Positions 33,772 to 43,109 of a stretch of 64,000 nt of DNA are shown here, one piece after another. The position numbers and the translations under genes are program-made. Source of the stretch: a virus; the IMG/VR virus record IMGVR_UViG_3300030331_002523, positions 29,894 through 93,893 of that record; one strand, 5' to 3'. Within the stretch, counting starts at the first letter, position 1, and each line of letters opens with the position of its first letter. The notes under the pieces are model-generated. The model was not told the origin of the DNA. It saw nothing but the letters and a program-made list of their open reading frames with translations, and did not search any database.

Positions 33772-34772
33772 TATAATGTTACTTCATTCACTAAAAATTC
33801 ATATGGTAAATCAAAATTCATATTATCAATATGATATTTTGCTACATCAAGTGCCTGCTCTAGTCCTACATACCATGAATCCATAGTAGTAGGTCTTACA
33901 GGAAAACTATAAATTTGATTATACTTATCTATTACTATAAAGGTAAAGTTTATTTTGTAATCTTTACCCTTATCACCAGCATTTTTTAATGCTAGTACTG
34001 AATAAATAGCCGCTTGTAACCAATAATTATAAAATTCTACTGTTTCAGCAAACTCTGTGACACTCTTGCCTGTGGTTTTAAAATCTATTATTCTTATTGT
34101 CTTATTCTTATGATCTATTATATATTTATCTATTATACCCTTTAGGCCAAAGTCATAGTTTTGTAATTCACAACTCAGTGCTTTTTCTACAAATGATTCT
34201 GTGTCATCAAGTTCAAAGTCAGTTTCATTAGAAGCTAATGCTTCCATAACAGACTTGTTCTCTTTAATTAACTCAACAGAGTCATTGCACTTATTATATA
34301 TATCCTGATCAATAATATCTTTGCTTGCTGATACAAACAGAAATCTATAGTAATCTTCACATTCAGAAGTACGTACTTTAGCAACACGCTTATCTGAATT
34401 TTTTAAAGACTGGTATAGATTTACTTGATGTAAACAATCTAAAATCACATTATCATCTACTTTAGATAATTCCTCCTCATCTGTATGATTTGGTATTAGC
34501 TTAAGAACTTTTCTTAATGATTCAGATGGTATTTTACCAGGCACTAATGCAAAGTTATTATCAAATTCTTCAGGTTGTAACAATAGTAAATGAATTAACT
34601 TACCCTCAATCAAATGCTTATCCGTTCTCACCTCCCTTTCCTTAAGAATATAATCCTTATAGAAAAGAGATGGTGAAAACTTAAGTCTATTTAAACTTGA
34701 ATAAGAAAAATCAAAGTTACCATTATCACATTTAGATTTAAAAATGTTTTCTAGTTCTTGATTCTTTTTCAT
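33771..34772 (-). CDS. PD-(D/E)XK exonuclease (RecB/Cas4-like)
   Basis: 333 residues. The C-terminal half has the nuclease core: GLKGIIDKYIIDHKNK (catalytic Asp), RIIDFKTTGKSV (D-F-K for the D/E-x-K signature), and WLQAAIYSVLAL (Gln motif). An early SYSSLNRLKFSPSLFYKDYI matches the N-terminal segment of RecB-like phage nucleases. Likely a DNA exonuclease in recombination or replication-fork processing, with the Sak4-like ATPase and RusA resolvase in the same operon. No Cys cluster typical of iron-sulfur Cas4 is apparent. A second enzyme of this fold is encoded at 60774. Confidence 0.8.
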   Translation of the reverse strand: MKKNQELENIFKSKCDNGNFDFSYSSLNRLKFSPSLFYKDYILKEREVRTDKHLIEGKLIHLLLLQPEEFDNNFALVPGKIPSESLRKVLKLIPNHTDEEELSKVDDNVILDCLHQVNLYQSLKNSDKRVAKVRTSECEDYYRFLFVSASKDIIDQDIYNKCNDSVELIKENKSVMEALASNETDFELDDTESFVEKALSCELQNYDFGLKGIIDKYIIDHKNKTIRIIDFKTTGKSVTEFAETVEFYNYWLQAAIYSVLALKNAGDKGKDYKINFTFIVIDKYNQIYSFPVRPTTMDSWYVGLEQALDVAKYHIDNMNFDLPYEFLVNEVTL

Positions 34773-34774
34773 AA

Positions 34775-35974
34775 TTAAAATGGTAAATCATTTTCAGGTT
34801 CAGACTTTATTACTGCAGATAAAGACTTTGCTCTAACTTTAGATCTAAAATCTGGTGTTAATGATATAGATGATCTTTCTAACTTAAATGCCTTAGAAGC
34901 ATATAAACCTGTAGCTCCTTGTATAACTTTTTCAAATAACAAATCAAGCACATGTTCCATTGCTGGCACAGTTAAAGCATCATCTTGAATTAATAAGTCA
35001 ATTAATCTTTCATATCTATGAGAAGTTCCATGCTGATAGTTTGTGTTATCATGATACTTTTGAAACTTTTGTCTCAAGGATTTGAAACCAACCTGATTCC
35101 ATACTTTAGTACCTTTCATTCTCTCACCAAAATGAAAGAATATCATACCAAGATATGTCTCAGATCCTTCTATCTTTGCATTTGCCATCATAGTCATAGC
35201 CACACCAACATCATCAGATCCTCCGCCTTTCAACATTTGCTTAAGTTGTAAAAACATCTTATCATCAATTGGTATAGATATGTCTGACATAGCTTTGTTA
35301 CAATCATCATCAAGTATCCACTTAAACTTACCACCCATGATTTCATAAAACCACTCTTTATTTTTAACATCAACTTTATAAGAATAGGTTTTAAGACCTG
35401 ATACGTCATTCATCTGTTTACATAATAACTCAACTGTCTTGTCCCATTCAGTATTATAATAATAAGTATCAACAACAGCAACTAGAACATCTAGTTTATC
35501 AGCAAAGAATTTTTCTAATCCTAAAATTACATTTTGTTTAGATTCAGCATTCTTATATGCAGTAGTATTCTTTTTCATAAGATCTATAAGCTGCTGTGCA
35601 GTAATAAACTTATTATTATAATAACCAGCAGTAACACACTTCTCAATTATTTTTGTAGATATAACTCTTGCATCTGCTGCATTCTTATCTCTAATCATTT
35701 TAAGACCTGTCTTCTCACAATATAAACCAACCCTGTCTCTAGATAAACTAATTCCAGGATATCTATATAGAGTGTTTATACCCTTTAGATCTGTTATTTG
35801 ACCGGATGATAAGTTTGCTTCTGCAGCTGCTAGGAAGTCTCTTAGACTATAGTTTGTAGAAGTTTCTAATTCCACAGCAAAATCTTTTGACTCATGAAGA
35901 TATATATCAGCAAAACTATTTATATGTTTTTTATCTCCATCAAATTTAATTTTCCAATATTTTAGTAGATTCAT
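34775..35974 (-). CDS. Hypothetical 399-residue replication-block protein with SSB-like C-terminal tip
   Basis: No recognised domain. The protein is mixed alpha/beta with lysine-rich patches and ends KSEPENDLPF. An acidic tip ending in D-L/I-P-F is the protein-interaction tail of bacterial single-stranded DNA-binding proteins, so it may bind host or phage replication partners by mimicking it (inference). Lies 2 bp upstream of the nuclease gene and overlaps the preceding gene by 29 bases. Confidence 0.6.
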   Translation of the reverse strand: MNLLKYWKIKFDGDKKHINSFADIYLHESKDFAVELETSTNYSLRDFLAAAEANLSSGQITDLKGINTLYRYPGISLSRDRVGLYCEKTGLKMIRDKNAADARVISTKIIEKCVTAGYYNNKFITAQQLIDLMKKNTTAYKNAESKQNVILGLEKFFADKLDVLVAVVDTYYYNTEWDKTVELLCKQMNDVSGLKTYSYKVDVKNKEWFYEIMGGKFKWILDDDCNKAMSDISIPIDDKMFLQLKQMLKGGGSDDVGVAMTMMANAKIEGSETYLGMIFFHFGERMKGTKVWNQVGFKSLRQKFQKYHDNTNYQHGTSHRYERLIDLLIQDDALTVPAMEHVLDLLFEKVIQGATGLYASKAFKLERSSISLTPDFRSKVRAKSLSAVIKSEPENDLPF

Positions 35975-37037
35975 TTTTCTTAATTTTTAAATATTTATTA
36001 GCTAATTCAGGTTTTACTTGAACCTTAAATACATATAACTCTCTGTTACTAATACTGATCTCCTGTCTAATTATAGGCTCTAAATATTTAAAACCTTCAT
36101 TAGTCAGTTTATCATCCTCATGCTCACTAAGCAAGAAACTTTCTGCAGATTGTCTACCCATCCAGTCTAACTTAGCCTTACTCCACCAATAGTCTAGATC
36201 TTTACTTCTACTATTAAAATTATATCTACTAATTGAACCAGCAAGTTGCCATAATAAGTGTCTATTAACATCAGTCCTAATAGTTGGTAAAAGTTTTTCT
36301 AACATTGATCTGTCATCACCACCAGCATCATACATGCTCTTGATAGTATTAAGAAGGCCAGGAGTCAATACCTGTTGATTAGGAGATTCTTCCATAACTC
36401 TTCTCTCAGAAATAACAGTAGCACCGTGGTTATAGATCCTATCTAAGATCTCTAAACTGATACCGGTGTAAACATAAGTATCATAAGGGAGAGAGTCATA
36501 GTCACAACAACCTATAGTCATATTAAGCATATCTGCTCTATTATTATCCCATAGCACATGTTCTACATTTTGTCTTGCCATCCAATCATTTATATAGTTA
36601 CCACGTCTGGTATCTTCAAATTCTTTAACTGAATAACCATTTTGGATATAAAACATATATGATTGTAATGATAGTGATTGGTCATGTACATGAAATACAG
36701 AATGGTTATTTGAAATAAATACATCAGCAAGCTGTGGATTACTAGTAATAGTCATCCCATGCTCTTTGAGTTCTATCTTCATCTTATCTGCAGATACTGA
36801 AGAACCTGTCATAATAAATGCTTTCTTACCTTTATATGTATGTATAGGGAGCTCATGGTCTCCTTCAATTATTTCTGTGTGCTCTTCATACTTAGTCTTA
36901 TCTTCTGTCACTAAAACAGTACTCAGTTTGGTGCAGTCACTACTACAGATCATCCCATTTTTATCTGTAGTAGTGATGCCCAATGAGTCAATAATACTTT
37001 GCATAGAACGCACATCTTTGTGAATTTCTTTGCTCAT
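35946..37037 (-). CDS. Hypothetical protein with possible BRCT-like segment
   Basis: 363 residues. KKAFIMTGSSVSADKMKIEL then KEHGMTITSNPQLADVFISN resembles the beta-alpha-beta pattern of BRCT domains (a G-x-x-x-S, then a helix, then a strand ending in D-x-x-I-x-N). The rest is unrecognised. Stop of the upstream AAA+ gene and this start share a base, so it may act with the ATPase. Confidence in the BRCT reading is low. Confidence 0.6.
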   Translation of the reverse strand: MSKEIHKDVRSMQSIIDSLGITTTDKNGMICSSDCTKLSTVLVTEDKTKYEEHTEIIEGDHELPIHTYKGKKAFIMTGSSVSADKMKIELKEHGMTITSNPQLADVFISNNHSVFHVHDQSLSLQSYMFYIQNGYSVKEFEDTRRGNYINDWMARQNVEHVLWDNNRADMLNMTIGCCDYDSLPYDTYVYTGISLEILDRIYNHGATVISERRVMEESPNQQVLTPGLLNTIKSMYDAGGDDRSMLEKLLPTIRTDVNRHLLWQLAGSISRYNFNSRSKDLDYWWSKAKLDWMGRQSAESFLLSEHEDDKLTNEGFKYLEPIIRQEISISNRELYVFKVQVKPELANKYLKIKKNESTKILEN

Positions 37038-38302
37038 TATTTTAACGTCATTTTAATTATTTCAGGATTCATCATGAACTTGTTGAACTTCTGCTTGTTA
37101 CCATTAAAGATAGTTCTAACTATTAAGTACTTAAGGTCATTAGAGAAATGCTCTCCTGTACATAGTTTAATTAGCCTATCAGTAACTTTCTGGTTGATAG
37201 TATTACCATTAGAGTATACTACTGAGAAGTTTGCAAGTCTTGTTGCAAGAGTTGACGCAATGTCAGCCCTGTATCCATCTTCATCAGACTTACCCATACA
37301 AGATGTTAGTGCTCCAAGGATATACTTCTCATCTTCATGAAGTAGAATATCTTTAGGTGCAACCAGCTTGTCCAGTTTGTTATTAATAAAGATTGTAAAC
37401 ATAGAAGCAAACTCTTCACCCACACTACCTTCACCAATCATTTGGATCAAGGCCAAGTTCTTATCAAAGTTCTCAAAGCTAGAAATAGCATTGAAGAATG
37501 TAGAGATAGATCTTGCATTAGTCTCTTGAGTTACAAGTTCAGGATGCATCAATAAGAAGTTAATACATCTTGAGTCCATGCCTTCTGCCTCTGCCCATCT
37601 TGCCCATACATCTACATCAAACTTTAGGTTTGCAGTAATGTAACGAGTCTTTTGTGCAGAGTCAACAGAGTTAACCATGTAGTCACCATTATCAGGATTT
37701 GCAGTCAATATGATATGCCAATCCTCTGGTAATGTCCAAGAGATATATGTCTGACGATCCACTAATTCCATAACAGCTTGAATGAATCTTACATCTGCAC
37801 GGTTCCAGTCATCAAGAAGGAGGATACCACCTTTCTTCTTACCTGCAATCCACTCAGGTGCACAGTATGACATACGGTTATTACCCGTCATCTTCCATCC
37901 ACTCTTAAGATATTCTGCAACTGCTAGTTCATCAACCCATTGACCTACCTTCTTAGTAGTAGTTTGATTAGCTAGCTTAAGCAAGTCATCAGTAGCTGCA
38001 GAACTGATATTAAGATTTTTATTAGAAACCTTTACTTCCTTTTCTTTATACATTTGGAACTGGCGTACTGGGAAACCAACTAGATCACCAAGCTCTTCTA
38101 TCTGTGCAAGATTAAGCTTAACAAAATCTAGATCATGGTCTCTTGCCATATCCATAATAGATGTAGTCTTACCAATACCAGACTCACCAACAACTTCAAT
38201 TGCTACTGGTTTCTTTCCTTGTTTTTGTAAGAACCTATTGTTGTTAACTACGTGATTAACAAAATCTTTAAGTTCATCAATGTTTAAATTTACTTGTGCC
38301 AT
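37037..38302 (-). CDS. MoxR/CobS-like AAA+ ATPase
   Basis: 421 residues. Walker A GESGIGKT (39-47) and Walker B GGILLLDDWNRAD (D164, D165) sit in an AAA_5-type core; ILTANPDNGDYMVNSVDSAQ looks like the sensor 1 region followed by an arginine-finger helix (KTRYITANL). MoxR-type ATPases work with VWA-domain partners as metal insertion or remodelling machines, and the next gene upstream encodes exactly such a partner. Target unknown; the setting among replication genes suggests remodelling of a replication or packaging complex. Confidence 0.85.
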   Translation of the reverse strand: MAQVNLNIDELKDFVNHVVNNNRFLQKQGKKPVAIEVVGESGIGKTTSIMDMARDHDLDFVKLNLAQIEELGDLVGFPVRQFQMYKEKEVKVSNKNLNISSAATDDLLKLANQTTTKKVGQWVDELAVAEYLKSGWKMTGNNRMSYCAPEWIAGKKKGGILLLDDWNRADVRFIQAVMELVDRQTYISWTLPEDWHIILTANPDNGDYMVNSVDSAQKTRYITANLKFDVDVWARWAEAEGMDSRCINFLLMHPELVTQETNARSISTFFNAISSFENFDKNLALIQMIGEGSVGEEFASMFTIFINNKLDKLVAPKDILLHEDEKYILGALTSCMGKSDEDGYRADIASTLATRLANFSVVYSNGNTINQKVTDRLIKLCTGEHFSNDLKYLIVRTIFNGNKQKFNKFMMNPEIIKMTLK

Positions 38303-38306
38303 TTTT

Positions 38307-39500
38307 CTATTTTTTAGTTATTTGTATTTTAAGTCCTGGTAAGTTATTATTTATACTACATCTGCTACTATGAACCCATAAGGTATTCTTAGGGCAGTCT
38401 TCTGGAGTATAAGCTTCACCATCTGTTAAATATATAAGGGCAGTATAATACCCCTTCTCATTATAATGATCTATTACAGGTTGGAAGCTTGTGCCTCCTC
38501 TACCTTTTATGTTCCAATCCTTTTTAGGATTAAAAACCTCTACACTATTAATACTAGTATCACACTGTACTACAGTGATTTGATGACCAGTCTTGTGCAT
38601 ATGTGTGAGCTCATTCATAAACTCTACTAACTCTGAATTAGATACAGATCCACTTGTGTCAACACCAACACAGATATGATTCTTATGTTTGATCTTAAGA
38701 CCTGGGTTGCCACTGTATCTTTTATTATACTTACGTCTCAGTTTCTTTGTATATACTATACTAGAATTACCAACAAACCTTCTTAGATATGCTTTCCAAT
38801 CAAATGATGGTGCTTCAATCTTCTGAAGTCTCCTAATAATATCTGCTAGCTCACCGGGTACACTACCGCATCTCTTTACTGTAGCATCAGCAGTTTCTTT
38901 CATTTGATGTTCAATCTGCTTTTGCACTAGCTTCTTATCAGCTTCTGTTAAGTCATCAAACTCATCCCATGTTGTATGGTCATACTGACTATCTCCATTC
39001 ATCTGATCTAGAATAGATTCTAGTGTAGGACAATTGCCTTTATCTTGAGCCTCTTGTAGTTTATCATAGTAATACTTTGTACCGGCTCTAGTTTCAAGGT
39101 TTAAATCATCAAACATATCTAGAACTAATGCACCTGGAGGTAACATGTCATCAGATATATACTGATTGATCTCAAGATCTGCTGCAATATTAAACAACTT
39201 ATGATTAGGAAACTTGTCCCTTATCATTAAATGTCCAAGTGAAACATGTAATATCTCATGCTTCATTAAACCTTGTTGTTGTTTTTCATTTAACGTATCA
39301 AAGTATTCTGGATTTATTGCAAGCTGCACTCCCATATTTAGTTTACTTACACCAGCAGTAGGTAAGTCATCCTTATACACCTTGTTCATACCAATTAGAA
39401 ATAAACCATAATAAGGTTCAGAAAACATAAGTGTCTTTGATGCCTTTGAGACATCATCAACTATCTTGCTTAGATTTACTTTTGTAGTTACTGTACTCAT
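38307..39500 (-). CDS. Metallopeptidase-like protein with VWA domain (DUF2201 type)
   Basis: 397 residues. N-terminal part: zinc motif HEILHVSLGH (His81, Glu82, His85, His90) in a helix, followed by FNIAADLEINQYI, as in the putative metallopeptidase family DUF2201. C-terminal part: a VWA-like domain opening HICVGVDTSGSVSNSE with the MIDAS D-x-S-x-S (Asp281 to Ser285) and later IYLTDGEAYTPEDCP. Predicted to be the partner of the adjacent MoxR-type ATPase (4-bp gap). Whether it cleaves a protein is unknown. Confidence 0.85.
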   Translation of the reverse strand: MSTVTTKVNLSKIVDDVSKASKTLMFSEPYYGLFLIGMNKVYKDDLPTAGVSKLNMGVQLAINPEYFDTLNEKQQQGLMKHEILHVSLGHLMIRDKFPNHKLFNIAADLEINQYISDDMLPPGALVLDMFDDLNLETRAGTKYYYDKLQEAQDKGNCPTLESILDQMNGDSQYDHTTWDEFDDLTEADKKLVQKQIEHQMKETADATVKRCGSVPGELADIIRRLQKIEAPSFDWKAYLRRFVGNSSIVYTKKLRRKYNKRYSGNPGLKIKHKNHICVGVDTSGSVSNSELVEFMNELTHMHKTGHQITVVQCDTSINSVEVFNPKKDWNIKGRGGTSFQPVIDHYNEKGYYTALIYLTDGEAYTPEDCPKNTLWVHSSRCSINNNLPGLKIQITKK

Positions 39501-39795
39501 CTTCTAAATTTTTAAATATTAATTTTTCATTTTCTGTTATACATTGATCTTTTATACTTTCCAATGTCATGAACATAGCATGGACCTTACTGACGTGTTT
39601 AATACCTACAATAATCTCTCTGCGTTTTTCACCACCAAAAGATTTTATAAGTAATAAATCATAAGCTCTGCTACGCTTCATATTTTTATATAGTTCTAAA
39701 CCCAAAAAAAAATCCTCCATATTGGAGGATCTCATCATTTGTATAAGTTTAGTCCATGTTTCAAGTGTCATCTCTTCTTTCATTAAACTTTTCAT
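39457..39795 (-). CDS. Hypothetical 112-residue helical protein
   Basis: All-helical, basic, with no recognised domain (WTKLIQMMRSSNMEDFFLGL, ENEKLIFKNLEDEYSNYKSK). Overlaps the downstream metallopeptidase gene by 44 bases and the RusA gene by about 35; the internal ATG at 39771 (MTLETW) would shorten the latter overlap and is a reasonable alternative start. Confidence 0.55.
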   Translation of the reverse strand: MKSLMKEEMTLETWTKLIQMMRSSNMEDFFLGLELYKNMKRSRAYDLLLIKSFGGEKRREIIVGIKHVSKVHAMFMTLESIKDQCITENEKLIFKNLEDEYSNYKSKSKQDS

Positions 39796-40168
39796 TTATT
39801 TCTATTATTACACCTGGATTATTTTTATCATACTTGTATGCATTAAAACATGGTACAATAAATTCACAGTTATCATCTTCCATCCAACCATGCTTTACCA
39901 TATCATCTTGCACTGTCTGTGCAGGATTTATATAATCAAACTTATGTTTAGTTCCTCTGATAAATGTGAAATGGACAAATACCGGGGCTTTGTACTTAGC
40001 TACTTCTTCTTGGAAGGATTCAGTAAACTTCTTATAATACTTAGCCGTGTCTTTTCTATACTTCATAACTGTCTTACTAGCTATAAAATATTTTCCAGTC
40101 CAACGTCTACTATTCTTAGAACTAGGTACATTACCCGGTATAAACCATTTATTTTGTTGCATCTTCAA
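39761..40168 (-). CDS. rusA: RusA-like Holliday junction resolvase
   Basis: 135 residues. FDYINPAQTVQDDMVKHGWM followed by EDDN has the RusA arrangement: Asp78, Asn81, Asp88/89 and the C-terminal Asp98/99 that bind magnesium; N-terminal VPSSKNSRRW is the other conserved block. RusA enzymes cut four-way junctions made during recombination or replication restart. The length fits the family. Overlaps the primase gene by 20 bases. Confidence 0.85.
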   Translation of the reverse strand: MKMQQNKWFIPGNVPSSKNSRRWTGKYFIASKTVMKYRKDTAKYYKKFTESFQEEVAKYKAPVFVHFTFIRGTKHKFDYINPAQTVQDDMVKHGWMEDDNCEFIVPCFNAYKYDKNNPGVIIEINEKFNERRDDT

Positions 40169-41222
40169 TTAGTTTTTGGAGCTTAGGTTTAACAGCCTCA
40201 ACACCATACTTCTTGACAGCATCAGATATATCTTTCTCAGACTTAATATATATAGGTTTGATGTCATAAAGCTCTTCATACTTCTTCATTGCGCTGTGAC
40301 CACACTCATCATTATCCAACAAAGATATAACTTTTTGATATCTTTCTTTAAAATTTAGAATAATATGTGGCTTGATCAGAGTATTCTCTGAGTCAGGAGC
40401 AACAAAGTCTAATGCAAAACCCATGCTTTGTATACACATACCATCTTTTAAAGAGGAGACAATAACAAGGTACAAGTCATCTTCCAATTGGTCCACACCC
40501 TGTAGATATTCATTTACCTTAGTAAATTTATTTCTACTACTGTATGGTTGGTAGATCTTATATACTTTGTTATTGTTGTAATATCCATAAATCAATCCAT
40601 TGGCTATCTTGATCTTTTCAATTACATCTCCTTCCTTAATCATGGTAAAGTATTCTAATGGTTTCACATTATACTTTGTAAGAACTTTTTTTCTAATACC
40701 AAACTGCATCCAATAATCAGCATCTTGCTTGTTCCAATCACGAGGCAAAGCAAAGTCTACTTTATATTTAGGAGCAGGAGTAAATTCATCATAGTCAAAT
40801 ACACCACCATCCATAGACCACTTGTTCCAATCTTCTACTATCCTAAACAATGCTTTAGAATAGTCAAGACCAAATAACTCACAGACTAGATCAATTTTAC
40901 TACCTTGTTTACCTGATGAAAAATCTTTAAACTTATATTCATTTGTATAATTACATAAATAGATACACATAGAAGCTGTACGCTCATTGGGATTAAACAC
41001 TGACTTAATCTTTATATCCTGACCGGTTAACCTTTCAGGTAGAGTAAGATAGTATTCAAATACCCATGCACTATTTACATCATCTTTATTATTAGCAAAT
41101 CCTTTTGTAGTAAACATAGCATTAGATTTAAAAGTTTGGGGCTGAGGGTTGGACAACGCAAGTGTTTTCTCCTCAATTAAGCTGGTATGACCACGTCTGG
41201 AATTACACCATTCAGCACCCAC
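40149..41222 (-). CDS. Toprim-domain DNA primase
   Basis: 357 residues. Mid-protein YKFKDFSSGKQGSKIDLVCE is similar to the DnaG/phage primase N-terminal core. The Toprim fold starts at DLYLVIVSSLKDGMCIQSMG (glutamate position occupied by the S-x-K-D variant common in phage primases) and continues to VISLLDNDECGHSAMKKYEE with the metal-binding D-x-D-x-x-G. No zinc-ribbon cysteines are obvious at the N-terminus. Makes RNA primers for the family B polymerase with the DnaB-like helicase in the same operon. Confidence 0.8.
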   Translation of the reverse strand: MGAEWCNSRRGHTSLIEEKTLALSNPQPQTFKSNAMFTTKGFANNKDDVNSAWVFEYYLTLPERLTGQDIKIKSVFNPNERTASMCIYLCNYTNEYKFKDFSSGKQGSKIDLVCELFGLDYSKALFRIVEDWNKWSMDGGVFDYDEFTPAPKYKVDFALPRDWNKQDADYWMQFGIRKKVLTKYNVKPLEYFTMIKEGDVIEKIKIANGLIYGYYNNNKVYKIYQPYSSRNKFTKVNEYLQGVDQLEDDLYLVIVSSLKDGMCIQSMGFALDFVAPDSENTLIKPHIILNFKERYQKVISLLDNDECGHSAMKKYEELYDIKPIYIKSEKDISDAVKKYGVEAVKPKLQKLIEDATK

Positions 41223-41231
41223 TACTTTTAT

Positions 41232-41903
41232 TTATAATTCAAAGTCATCAACAACACCATTACCTGATGAAGTTGCAGCTACAGTAGACTCAGCTTTCTT
41301 TTGTACCTCACGTACATGTTCAGCTTTGTTAAATGTAATCAACCTTGAATTGCTAATATCAACATCCAAAGATTCTGCAGGAATACCATCCTTAGATAAC
41401 TTTGGTAAATATAAATCATTATTAATATATCCTTCCTTGTTTTCCCACTCTCTGCTTGCTAAGCAAACATTAAAGAAGTCACCGGAAAGAACTGAGTTAG
41501 CTTTAGATATAAAGTCCTCAATTGTTGCAGCTTCAATCTTATCTAGATCTGATCTTTTATTAACTGCTTCACTTAAGAATATCATAGCTTTTAAAATCTC
41601 TTGATCTTTATTAATTTCTCTACCACTAGGTAATGTAGTATCCTTATATGGATAAGGAGACATTCTAACTCTACCTATCTGACCTTCATATCTACCTAGA
41701 GCTTCATTAGTTTTGTCTCTGAAGAAACCTTCAAAGTCTCCACCAACTGGTTTAGTCTCAACGTGTAAGTTAAGATTAAACGCTTCAGCATCATAAGGAG
41801 TTTGGTCTAATGTTATAGAATTAATTCTAACAACGTTGTTACCTGGTCCAATTAAAGGTCTTGCTTTACCTGAACCTACTTGCATGTCTTTAGTGTTTAA
41901 CAT
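41232..41903 (-). CDS. Candidate single-stranded DNA-binding protein
   Basis: 223 residues. Mixed beta-rich N-terminal half (NVVRINSITLDQTPYDAEAF, NLNLHVETKPVGGDFEGFFR) followed by a helical region and a flexible Ser/Ala linker ending GVVDDFEL. A beta domain plus disordered linker and acidic tip, between primase and Sak4-like genes, fits a phage SSB. I do not recognise a conserved SSB signature, so this is inference. Confidence 0.55.
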   Translation of the reverse strand: MLNTKDMQVGSGKARPLIGPGNNVVRINSITLDQTPYDAEAFNLNLHVETKPVGGDFEGFFRDKTNEALGRYEGQIGRVRMSPYPYKDTTLPSGREINKDQEILKAMIFLSEAVNKRSDLDKIEAATIEDFISKANSVLSGDFFNVCLASREWENKEGYINNDLYLPKLSKDGIPAESLDVDISNSRLITFNKAEHVREVQKKAESTVAATSSGNGVVDDFEL

Positions 41904-41928
41904 ATCTTTCTTTTTTTAAAATTAGTAA

Positions 41929-42609
41929 TTAGTTTTCATATTTGATAATACAATCTTTCACAAGTTGTAGATCATTATCTATAAAGGAATCTTCAAACAT
42001 TCCCATAGGAGATTTACATGTGTTCTCTCCATTATTTTGCGTATCAAATCCATACTCTAATGCATCTTCAGTTTTCTTAACTCTACCAAATAATACTATA
42101 GAGAATAGACCCTCAAGAGTTAAAGTATTATCAATCATTTTACCAATTGTTTTAGCTTTAACTTTTCTATGTCCATTTACATCAGTTGTTTCCTCTGAAT
42201 GAGTTAAGAAAAAGATAGTTAAATCATCTCTCATATCTTTTGGCATCTTAGCAACTTGTGCTAGGTTAGCCGCAATCTGAGTAAACTTATCATAACCTTT
42301 CTCATTAGCTCTATCAAAGTATTCAAATGAACTCATATACTGCCAGTCATCTATAACTAATGTCTTGATGTGAGGCATCTTATCATTTACATGTGCCATT
42401 GCACTCATTACACCACTTGCACTAGATGCGCTTGTCATGTTACCTTTAGGATTATCTTTACCTATGGTAGTATAATTACTTTTCCATCCTTTGAAGGGTA
42501 ATGGTTTATTTGCAATGTTAATAATAAAAGTTTCTTTAGGATCTAATGTCCTCATGCTTGTTGACTTACCTGTACCTGAGTCAGCAATAATTAATACACT
42601 TTGTGCCAT
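41929..42609 (-). CDS. Sak4-like RecA-fold ATPase (AAA_24)
   Basis: 226 residues. Walker A is ADSGTGKST (9-17), Walker B IKTLVIDDWQYMSS, and FFLTHSEETTD a sensor-like strand. The opening SVLIIADSGTGKSTSMRTLD matches phage nucleotide-binding proteins of the AAA_24/Sak4 group, which act as recombinases or annealing accessory ATPases with SSB. It lies directly downstream of the helicase cluster and upstream of the SSB candidate. Confidence 0.8.
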   Translation of the reverse strand: MAQSVLIIADSGTGKSTSMRTLDPKETFIINIANKPLPFKGWKSNYTTIGKDNPKGNMTSASSASGVMSAMAHVNDKMPHIKTLVIDDWQYMSSFEYFDRANEKGYDKFTQIAANLAQVAKMPKDMRDDLTIFFLTHSEETTDVNGHRKVKAKTIGKMIDNTLTLEGLFSIVLFGRVKKTEDALEYGFDTQNNGENTCKSPMGMFEDSFIDNDLQLVKDCIIKYEN

Positions 42610-42610
42610 T

Positions 42611-43102
42611 TTATTTTTTTAATTTATTGTTAATACTTAGTAATGCTTTTTCTATTCCTATTAATACATCAATCATTGTCCTATCTTCAGGACCTTTAAC
42701 ATCAAAGTCTTTTGTACTAAGTTTAGCAATAGTTTCTTTGACATTATTTCTAGAGTTAATATCATTGATTACTTTTAGTTCAGATACGGGAATCATATAT
42801 CTCTCAAACCCACTCTTTGAAGTAACAAGTTCATACTCTTCTTCAAAATGTGGATTATGCTTCCATAGATATAATGTTCTCTTAGGATCTTCTGAGTCAT
42901 AATCAATACTAACAAACTCTGTATATATATCACTGCCTTTCTGTAACTCACTAGGAAAGAAAGATACATGCAGATCATCCTTACCAGATGGTCTATAAGC
43001 CATCTTAGGTATATATAATGGATCTATACCAGCATCCATAAAATATTTTGAATGCTCCTTAAATAGTTCCGTAACTTTTTTTTTACGTTCAGCTGGTTTC
43101 AT
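42611..43102 (-). CDS. Hypothetical 163-residue protein
   Basis: Charged protein with no recognised domain (LHVSFFPSELQKGSDIYTEF; C-terminus EKALLSINNKLKK). Sits 1 bp upstream of the Sak4-like gene and 7 bp downstream of the DnaB-like helicase gene, so it probably belongs to the replication or recombination machinery. Confidence 0.6.
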   Translation of the reverse strand: MKPAERKKKVTELFKEHSKYFMDAGIDPLYIPKMAYRPSGKDDLHVSFFPSELQKGSDIYTEFVSIDYDSEDPKRTLYLWKHNPHFEEEYELVTSKSGFERYMIPVSELKVINDINSRNNVKETIAKLSTKDFDVKGPEDRTMIDVLIGIEKALLSINNKLKK

Positions 43103-43109
43103 ATAATAA

